Below, in pieces: positions 56,901-64,000 of a stretch of DNA of 64,000 nt. The notes below the pieces were generated by a model. It saw only the letters and a program-made list of their open reading frames with translations, ran no database searches and was not told the origin of the DNA. This stretch comes from Brachyhypopomus gauderio (lineage: Eukaryota; Chordata; Actinopteri; Gymnotiformes; Hypopomidae), in NCBI RefSeq assembly GCF_052324685.1, contig NW_027506875.1, positions 1,732,309 to 1,796,308 of the forward strand, given 5' to 3'. The stretch's first letter is position 1, and each line of letters opens with the position of its first letter. A program made the position numbers and the translations under genes.

Positions 56901-59900
56901 AAAGAATTTATTTGCAAATAATGGTGGAAAATAAGTATTTGGTCAATAACAAAAGTTCATCTCAATACTTTGTTGTATATCCTCTGTTGGCAATGACAGA
57001 GGTCAAATGTTTTCTGTAAGTCTTCACAAGGTTGGCACACACTGTTGCTGGTATGTTGGCCCATTCCTCCATGCAGATCTCCTCTAGAGCAGTGATGTTT
57101 TGGGGCTGTTGGCGGGCAACACGGACTTTTAACTCCCTCCAAAGGTTTTCGATGGGGTTGAGATCGGGAGACTGGCTAGGCCACTCCAGGACTTTGAAAT
57201 GTTTCTTATGAAGCCACTCCTTTGTTGCCCTGGCAGTGTGCTTGGGATCATTGTCATGCTGAAAGACCCAGCCACATTTCATCTTCATTGCCCTTGCTGA
57301 TGGAAGGAGGTTTGCACCCAAAATCTCACAATACATGGCTCCAATCATTCTTTCATGTACACGGACCAGTCGTCCTGGTCCCTTTGCAGAGAAACAGCCC
57401 CAAAGCATGATGTTGCCACCCCCATGCTTGACAGTTGGTATGGTGTTCTTTGGATGCAACTCAGCATTCACTGTCCTCCAAACACGACGAGTTGTGTTTT
57501 TACCAAATAGTTCTACTTTGGTTTCATCTGACATTCTCCCAATACTCTTCTGGAACATTCAAATGCTCTCTAGCAAACTTCAGACGTGCCTGGATATGGA
57601 CTAGCTTAAGCAGGGGGACACGTCTGGCACTGCAAGATCCGAGTCCCTGGCGTTGTAGTGTCTTGCTGATGGTAGCCTTTGTAACGTTGGTCCCAGCTTT
57701 CTGCAGGTCATTCACTAGATCCCCCCTTGTGGTTCTGGGATTTTTCCTCACCGTTCTTGTGATCATTTTGACCCCACGGGCTGAGATCTTGCATGGAGCC
57801 CCAGATCGAGGGAGATTAGTAGTGGTCTTGTAGGTCTTCCATTTTCTGATTAATGCTCCCACAGTAGATTTCTTCACACCAAGCTGCTTGCCTATTGCAG
57901 ATTCAGTCTTCCCAGCCTGGTGCAGGTCTACAATTCGGTTTTTGGCGTCCTCCGACAGCTCTTTCGTCTTCACCATAGTGGAGTTTGGAGTGTGACTGTT
58001 TGAGGTTGTGGGCAGGTGTCTTTTATACTGTTAACGACTTCAAACTGGTGCCATTAATACAGGTAATGAGAGGGGGAAAGAGGAGCCTCTTAAAAAAGAA
58101 GTTACAGGTCTGTGACGGCCAGAAATCTTGCTTGTTTGTAGGTGACCAAATACTTATTTTCCACCATTATTTGCAAATAAATTCTTTAAAAGTCAGACAA
58201 AATTATTTTCTCAATTTTTTTTCACATTTTGTCTCTCATAGTTGAGGTCTACCTATGATGTCAATTACAGGCCTCTCTCATCTTTTTAAGTGGGAGAACT
58301 TGCACAATTGGTGACTGACTAAGTACTTATTTTCCCCACTGTAGCTACAGACACTACGGTAGTGTTCTATATAGCTACAGACACTAAGTCTGCTTGTAGC
58401 TACATGGGCTTTATATATACATCATATTCATAAGTGAAGAAAATGCATTTGGGGAAAACTCATCTGATCATTTTTGTAGAAGAGAAACACGTTGATGTGT
58501 CCACATGGTCTTTTGATGTGGGATGAATGTGTCCACGTGGTCTTTTGATTTGAGCTAGCATGTTGTACCAACAGGTTCGGTTGGCCCTCTTTTACATTTC
58601 TACATTTAAACCACAATTGTCTCCCAAAAATATATAAAAATTGATTCATGTCATTAATCTCACTAATTAATCTTGATCTCACTAATTTATTGCATGAATT
58701 GATCTTATTTATGCTTTCTCTTCATTACAGATGTGTTCCAGAAAGTCCTCCACAAATTTGGCCGGATAGACATAGTCTGCAACAATGCAGGCATCCTGAA
58801 TGAAAAGGACTGGGAGAAAACTGTGTCCATAAACTTAGTAAGAATTTGCTTTTGAATTTGACAGTGTAACTGAATTCTGATTCATATTGAACCTGTTTTA
58901 GGTTGCTGATTAAGCCTTGAAAAGGTTTTGAGCACACTCTAGTCATTACATTGTTGAGGGCAGTGTGGAAACAGCAGGTGATGTTTGATGTACAGGGCCA
59001 GCCCCGTCGACAGGGGGGGACAACCGGGTCTGTTGTCCCGGGCCCCAGGGCCAGGGGGGCCCATCAAAGAGCCCAGCAATTTATTTTTTATTTAAAGTCT
59101 ATAATTTTAAATAATCTTGAAATCTTTCATTACTATAAAATTCTGTACTCAATGTAAGCTCAATAGCTAAAATATATCTGTTTTTTTACATATCTGCATA
59201 TTTTCCATTAAGTGCATACACCCCTCCCTCCCACTGAAAAATGGCTTGATCCAGCACCGACGTAGCCGGCTGGTACCCGCCCAACAGCGGGAAATACAGT
59301 GGTGGATAGTTAAAGTAAAGCAGAAAAGAAAGGAAAAACATTTACCTGATGAATTTTAATGTTGCATTGTGTTCCAGGTTTGAAAAGTGCTGGAATTTAG
59401 GCTAAAGTACTTGAAAATGCTTGAAATTGTAACTACTTCGTTTCACAACAAATATCTGTCTGACTGAGCAGTACTCTTGTATTACGTTAACAAATACGAG
59501 CCTCTTGTAATTCCAGGACGAAACATGAGATTGGGCGTTTTGAAAATAAACAACCATTAAATAATGTGAATAAAAAAGCGAATTATTTCGAATCATTTCG
59601 AGTATATGTATAAATATTTAACATAATTAAGTTTAACGTGCTGGGAAATATTGAAATGGACCTTTAAAGTGACGTACAAGTGCTTGAATTCCACCTTATA
59701 AAGGTGTATGAACCCTGCAAACGTGACTTTGTTCATTGCGCTGAAGTGTGGCGCGCGCGAAGTTACAAAAGTCGAGAGGTGCACGACCTCGCGAATCAAC
59801 AGCGCGCAAGGCCCTCGCGCACGGGCGGTGCCACTGCGATTACGTCATTTTCGCCGCGCGAAACTTTCTTGTCCCGGGCCCCAGCAAGACTGTCAACGGG

Positions 59901-62900
59901 CCTGTACAGGGCTGTGTGCTGAGAGTGAGTGTGTAACACTGCTGTGGTTTATAACAGTGTGGGATGGTGAGGGGGACCTACCTGGCTCTGGACCACATGA
60001 AGAAGCAGAGGGGCGGACAGGGAGGGGTCATCGTCAACGTAGCATCACTGGCAGGTACGGCAAGCAGGAAGAGACATTATTCATGGGTGACTGTGAATTG
60101 GGAACTGCAATGTTTGAGGTTTGATGGTGGGTAAACAGTTCACATCAGTTAGTCATGTTATACTCCAGTGTGCATTTGTGTTCCTGCTGCAGGGTTGGGG
60201 CCGCTCCCAGGAGCTCCTGTCTACACAGCCACCAAGCACGGTGTGGTGGGCTTCTCCCGGGCCCTGGCGGTACGTGCTCTCTGGGGCTCCTCACACATTT
60301 CCTGTTCTAGCATCTTCTGCAATAGCACTTGCTTCTACTGCATCACCCTCTGGTCCCTGTATCTCAGTACTTTGATAAACTGAATGCTGAATCCTGCATG
60401 CTGAATGCTGAGGGTCCCAGAGGATCAACTGCAACAGGCATCTTCCACACTGGCATAATAGTTGCCATGGCACTAGTGCCATGTGGCTTTGACTATTGTG
60501 GTGTCATCTAGTGTCTGTCTGGTTGTCATGACGTCCTTGTATGCCTGTACAGTCTTATGTCTCATTACCATGGAGAGTGTGAACAGTGACTGTGATTAGC
60601 ACCACAGCGTTATTCAGCCTTTCACAGCTTCATCAGCAACAACACACCATCAGCCAGAGATGTTTGGTTAGAGTTAGGTTAGGGTTCCCACTGTTCCCAC
60701 TTGTGACCAGGTTCCTGCTCATGTTCTTCCCCCAGTCCAGTTCCCTACCCTGGAAACTGGGACCAGTTCCCTACTCTGGGACCAGTTCCCTACCCTGGGA
60801 CCAGTTTCCTACCCTGGGACCAGTTCCCTACCCTGGGACCAGTTCCCTACCCTGGGACCAGTTCCCTACCCTGGGACAGTAAATGCTGCTGCTGGGAAAC
60901 TCACTTCTACCAAGTAATCACGTAACAAAGTACATCTTTAGTCTTTAACCTCCATGGTCCTATTTGTAGCTCTACAATAGGGATTTAACAGTTACATAGT
61001 TAGTTTAATAGTTAAACTTGCCATGCAGACATATTTTAATTCATTAACTCATTAAGATACTTAGTGTTACAAACAGTTAAAAGCCATTAAAATGTTTCTA
61101 ACAGTTCAAAATTTTAATCCACAACAAAAGCAGCATTCATAGTAATGCATGATGATACCAACTGAAATAAAATAAATAAAATAATTTGGTGAAATGACCT
61201 CAGCCAATCAGACCAATCCAATCAGATTAAGGGCACAAAGTGTCTGTGACATTGGAGGGATAGACGAGTGAAGGTTGTGATTAGATAGACGAGTGAAGGT
61301 CGTGATTAGATAGACGAGTGAAGGTCGTGATTAGATAGAAGAGTTAAGGTCGTGATTAGATAGACGAGTGAAGGTCGAGATTAGATAGACGAGTGAAGGT
61401 CGAGATTAGATAGAAGAGTTAAGGTCGTGATTAGATAGAAGAGTGAAGGTCGGGATTAGATAGACGAGTGAAGGTCGTGATTAGATAGACGAGTGAAGGT
61501 CGTGATTAGATAGACGAGTGAAGGTCGTGATTAGATAGAAGAGTGAAGGTCGTGATTAGATAGACGAGTGAAGGTCGTGATTAGATAGAAGAGTGAAGGT
61601 CGTGATTAGATAGACGAGTGAAAGTCGTGATTAGATAGACGAGTGAAGGTCGTGATTAGATAGACGAGTGAAGGTCGTGATTAGATAGAAGAGTGAAGGT
61701 CGTGATTAGATAGACGAGTGAAGGTCGTGATTAGATAGACGAGTGAAGGTCGTGATTAGATAGACGAGTGAAGGTCGGGATTAGATAGAAGAGTGAAGGT
61801 CGTGATTAGATAGACGAGTGAAGGTCGTGATTAGATAGAAGAGTGAAGGTCGTGATTAGATAGACGAGTGAAGGTCGTGATTAGATAGACGAGTGAAGGT
61901 CGTGATTAGATAGACGAGTGAAGGTCGTGATTAGATAGATGAGTGAAGGTCGGGATTAGATAGAAGAGTGAAGGTCGTGATTAGATAGAAGAGTGAAGGT
62001 CGTGATTAGATAGAAAAGTGAAGGTCGTGATTAGATAGACGAGTGAAGGTCGGGATTAGATAGACGAGTGAAGGTCGGGATTATATAGAAGAGTGAAGGT
62101 CATAACAACCCCTAACATCGCTTCCATAACAACAATCTTTATTTTTCTCACATTGTTCATTTATTACATGACAAAATATATATAGATTAAAGTGTATACT
62201 TATGAAATTCTAGTTCTCACTACTGTGATAGAGACTTATAAGATTTCACACACAATGGTATAATAATTATAACAAAATCACACATAGGACAGTATTAGAA
62301 TTTTAAACGCTACCATGATAGAGTCAAAGGAGGCACAATAAAGTTAAGAGCTCACACACAAAGTCTTAAAAATGTATCGCCACAAACATTTTAGCTGTAG
62401 TTAGAATAATGATATAATTATATCATATAATTAATTATTATATATAACAAAATCACACAGAACAAAGTAGTGTTACTGTGTACCTGGTGCACTGCAAGAA
62501 TTCCATAAGTTTGTATGTATGTCCACTTGTAGAGTTCACTTTAACAGTTCAACATGTATGTCCACATGTAGAGTTCACTTTAACAGTTCAACATGTGTGT
62601 CCACATGTAGAGTTCACTTTAACAGTTCAACATGTATGTCCACATGTAGAGTTCACTTTAACAGTTCAACATGTGTGTCCACATGTAGAGTTCACTTTAA
62701 CAGTTCAACATGTATGTCCACAGGCGACCTCACTAGTGGGTGACGCTGGGGTGAGGATCAACACCCTCTGTCCTGGATTTGTGCGGACACCTCTTCTGGA
62801 CTCCTTGAAGTCGGAAGAGTCAGCTGGACCGTTTTCCAGCATAAAGGATTTCTTGCCTCAAATGGACAAATTTCCATGTCTGGAGTGAGTAACCTGGATT

Positions 62901-63266
62901 TGTTATGAAGCAGAAACATTCACTGACTCTGTGTGCTCCTTCATGTGGGAATAACTGCTCTGCATTCGCCCATGTGTCATCGGTTCATGTGTTACCATGT
63001 AGATTCAGATGTAGATTCAGATGTAGATTCTGCTTTGCCTGCTCAGCATATTAAAGTTGTGTGGCCCTTCTAAAGAATCCTTACATTGCTGTAGTACAAG
63101 TCATGCATGTTGGGTGTCTCCTAACAGAGTGGAGGAAGTGGCTAAGGCCTTTCTACAGCTGGTGCAGGATGAGAGTCTGAGTGGAGCCGTCCTCACGGTG
63201 GGACGTGATGGAGCTGCTCTTATGTCCTTCCCCACAGAGCTGCCGAGAACTTCAGTAGCACTGTAA
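53946..63266 (+). CDS. hpgd: 15-hydroxyprostaglandin dehydrogenase (NAD+), tandem copy C
   Basis: Exons 53946-54038, 54112-54235, 58731-58837, 59958-60054, 60193-60269, 62724-62884 and 63128-63266 give 798 nt and 265 aa. Exon 6 is one codon shorter than in A and B but keeps its phases. The cofactor motif TGAAQGLG, Asp36, Asn107, Ser138, Tyr151 and Lys155 are all present. Oddities are Cys109 in place of Ser at the start of exon 4 (TGT for AGT), and an exon 6 whose lid ends in a [13 protein letters not shown] segment unlike the other copies. Introns carry a SINE, an L2-like fragment, a Tc1 element (intron 2), a hAT element (intron 3) and three minisatellites (intron 5). AATAAA lies at 63381-63386. 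Confidence 0.9.
54712..54910 (+). mobile_element. tRNA-derived SINE with complete 3' tail
   Basis: The head matches the SINE at 26727 (GTTAGGGAACTGGTCTTGTG, then the B box GGGTTCGATCCCC). The body is shortened, and the tail is GTAAGTCGCTCTGGATAAGG, GTGTATGCC and ATAAATGTAAAT, the HAmo/V-SINE-like 3' end. It therefore links the tRNA-type heads seen elsewhere in the window to the CTGGATAA tails at 33205 and 45663. hpgd-C intron 2. Confidence 0.85.
54925..55520 (+). pseudogene. L2/CR1-like LINE fragment, plus strand
   Basis: Blocks in order: [16 protein letters not shown] (RT 'F-S-F' region), [33 protein letters not shown], then after a stop and frame change a [14 protein letters not shown] block and [13 protein letters not shown] (catalytic YADD). 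Decayed by several stops. It is the only L2-like copy on the plus strand. Confidence 0.7.
55556..55923 (-). mobile_element. Possible LTR fragment
   Basis: The right end reads GGATCCTGGCGTGACA, so on the minus strand it starts TGTCACGCC as in the solo LTR at 21056, with a similar A-rich, AC-rich body (ACAAGATTGACAGGTGGGGC). No left terminus and no target duplication were identified. Confidence 0.35.
56270..56745. repeat. 30-bp minisatellite, split by a Tc1 element
   Basis: About 15 units of TATAGCTACAGACACTACGG plus TAGCTTTCTA or TAGTGTTCTA. The array resumes at 58342-58392 after the Tc1 transposon, so the transposon landed at a TA within it. hpgd-C intron 2. Confidence 0.92.
56747..58341 (-). 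mobile_element. Tc1-like transposon with ~200-bp terminal inverted repeats
   Basis: 1595 bp, starting CAGTGGGGAAAATAAGTATT and ending AAGTACTTATTTTCCCCACTG, with the TA duplication at 56745-56746 and 58342-58343. The inverted repeats span roughly 56747-56943 and 58142-58341 with few mismatches. One transposase gene lies inside on the minus strand. The near-complete structure indicates a fairly recent insertion. Confidence 0.93.
56962..57976 (-). pseudogene. Tc1-like transposase with a frameshift
   Basis: Begins [20 protein letters not shown] (57976) with the paired-type helix-turn-helix and GRPK-like [10 protein letters not shown]. The catalytic half has [10 protein letters not shown] (first Asp), HDNDPKHTA (second Asp) and [14 protein letters not shown] (third Glu), so the DDE triad is present, and it ends near [11 protein letters not shown]. 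The frame is broken once, around 57530-57558, where the family's segment just before SDETK is shortened. Total length is about 338 residues, normal for Tc1. Apart from that break it looks intact. Confidence 0.88.
58997..59902. mobile_element. hAT-type element in hpgd-C intron 3, carrying a Harbinger-like insert
   Basis: Flanked by the exact 8-bp repeat TGTACAGG (58989-58996 and 59903-59910). Copies A and B have the uninterrupted site GATGTACAGGGCTGTG in the same intron, proving insertion. Ends are GCCAGCCCCGTCGACAGG and CTGTCAACGGGCC, and both sides contain GTCCCGGGCCCCAG. No transposase is present. An internal block (59485-59870) is a diverged copy of 6590-7000. Confidence 0.88.
59485..59870 (+). 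mobile_element. Harbinger-like fragment related to 6590-7000
   Basis: Shares long blocks with 6590-7000, for example TTAACAAATACGAGCCTCTT, GTATATGTATAAATATTTAA and ATTACGTCATTTTCGCCGCG. It has a 17-bp deletion relative to that copy after AACATGAGA. A third, shorter relative lies at 18680-18735. Nested inside the hAT element. Confidence 0.75.
60735..60882. repeat. 19-bp minisatellite (GTTCCCTACCCTGGGACCA)n
   Basis: About seven units. GTCCC/GGGAC make each unit weakly palindromic. hpgd-C intron 5. Confidence 0.92.
61236..62100. repeat. 25-bp minisatellite, about 34 copies
   Basis: Units GATTAGATAGACGAGTGAAG plus GTCGT, with variants GAAGAG and GTCGG or GTCGA distributed irregularly. No spacers of unique sequence occur, so it is a tandem array and not a CRISPR. 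hpgd-C intron 5. Confidence 0.95.
62101..62514. other. hpgd-C intron 5, unremarkable AT-rich DNA
   Basis: AT-rich, with short ATATAATTA palindromes near 62410-62450. No recognisable element. Confidence 0.3.
62515..62722. repeat. 39-bp minisatellite running into the exon 6 splice acceptor
   Basis: Just over five units containing TGT(A/G)TGTCCACATGTAGAG and TTCACTTTAACAGTTCAACA. The last partial unit, ATGTATGTCCACAG, is the 3' splice site of hpgd-C exon 6. The equivalent acceptors in copies A and B (ATGTGTCCACAG) are single, so the array appears to have grown from the acceptor itself. Confidence 0.9.
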
Positions 63267-64000
63267 CACCTCACCATCAACACTTACTGCTCTGATTGAT
63301 TCCTGCATTCATTCTCAGAAATTAACCTCAGTGTATAAGGTATAATCTTCTTGTGTATTATTCAGTGTGATTCTTTCTTAAATAAAAGAACGACATTAAT
63401 CCATAAATGATTGACTCTATTTTACAAATTTCTTTCACCAACACCCTGTTAGTTTAAGATGTTAGCTGTCTGTCTGTCTGTCTGTCTGCAGAATGATAGT
63501 CATCATCATCATCATGCATTTCAACACTCAAACATTCATCTATGTATCCTAACTTTCTGGTGTTAGAGCCACACATGCATGGCTGGTTATGTGAAATGCT
63601 CAATGTTCTGGGGGAATTTACTCTCCCTGAACAGTTACAGTTACAGTACCAGATTCCACTACAGCACTTTGTGTCCTGGGTACAACACACAGGTGCTTAG
63701 TCTGCCCACTCTAAAATAATACATCTCCAGTGTAGCTGAGATGCCACTATCGTGTATTTGATAAACAGCCTCAGGTGCTGCAGGGCTGTGACCTCCAGGT
63801 TTGTGGCCCTCTTTCTTCACCCCATGTGGTCATTTATTGGAACAGCAAAGTTTCTCAAAACCTGCTGATATCTTTTCAGCATTTTTTGGGCCTGTTCTTA
63901 ATTGTTGATCCTCAAACACCAGAGACCAAGACGATCACTGAGACGATCACTGTTTTCTTAGAACACTATGTGCATTGGTTTTGGTGATCAAATCTCTTTA
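63267..64000. other. 3' flank of hpgd-C
   Basis: Contains AATAAA at 63381-63386, a (CTGT)n run near 63465-63488 and a (CAT)n run near 63505-63515. It partly resembles the spacer downstream of copies A and B (for example TTTCAACACTCAAACATTCA and CAGATTCCACTACAGCACT) but is clearly more diverged, so the array may continue or end to the right. No ORF recognised. Confidence 0.4.

Noticed and set aside
61236..62100. CRISPR-like regular direct repeats
   Set aside because: Units are contiguous 25-mers with no unique spacers, in a vertebrate intron, so it is a minisatellite.

Overview
This is vertebrate nuclear DNA, almost certainly from a teleost fish and possibly an ostariophysan. It has split genes with canonical GT..AG introns, L2/CR1, Rex1-like, Ty3/gypsy, BEL/Pao, Tc1, hAT and PIF/Harbinger-like elements, tRNA-derived SINEs and many minisatellites. 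There are no bacterial-type operons or CRISPR arrays.

Host genes. The left edge (1-352, minus strand) holds the first coding exon of a LARP1-family gene with a CpG-rich upstream region. From 22 kb to the right edge lie three head-to-tail copies of a 15-hydroxyprostaglandin dehydrogenase gene (hpgd): A 22346-37286, B 38796-47495, C 53946-63266. Each copy has seven exons with identical phases and open reading frames of 266, 266 and 265 aa. Catalytic Ser138, Tyr151 and Lys155 and the NAD-specificity Asp36 are present in all three. Exons 1, 3, 4 and 7 are nearly identical between copies, whereas exon 6, which encodes the substrate-binding lid, is strongly divergent. The A-B and B-C intergenic segments are homologous, which defines the duplication unit.

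Mobile DNA. 2.6-8.9 kb is a patchwork of hAT-like and Harbinger-like non-autonomous elements, several with exact target-site duplications. 9.0-18.65 kb is a decayed Ty3/gypsy element whose gag is split by two antisense L2 LINEs, one of which is itself split by a MITE and a hAT-like fragment. 18.77-21.02 kb is a complete small LTR element with a 5-bp target duplication. It has no reverse transcriptase and instead carries an unrecognised basic-then-acidic repetitive reading frame and a strong hairpin before the 3' LTR; it is the best candidate here for something undescribed. A solo LTR lies 32 bp downstream. The hpgd introns hold minisatellites (including 1.8 kb at 29.07-30.85 kb and 0.87 kb at 61.2-62.1 kb), SINEs, a solo LTR, a Tc1 transposon with long inverted repeats, a nested hAT element and several LINE fragments. 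Between B and C sits a full-length L2 LINE (48139-53096) with both reading frames open, inserted at a site that is preserved empty between A and B.

The three hpgd copies probably make NAD-dependent cytosolic dehydrogenases acting on prostaglandins or related lipids, perhaps with diverged substrate preference. Everything between them is repeat-driven expansion. All repeat-family names come from motif recognition by eye; no database search was possible.
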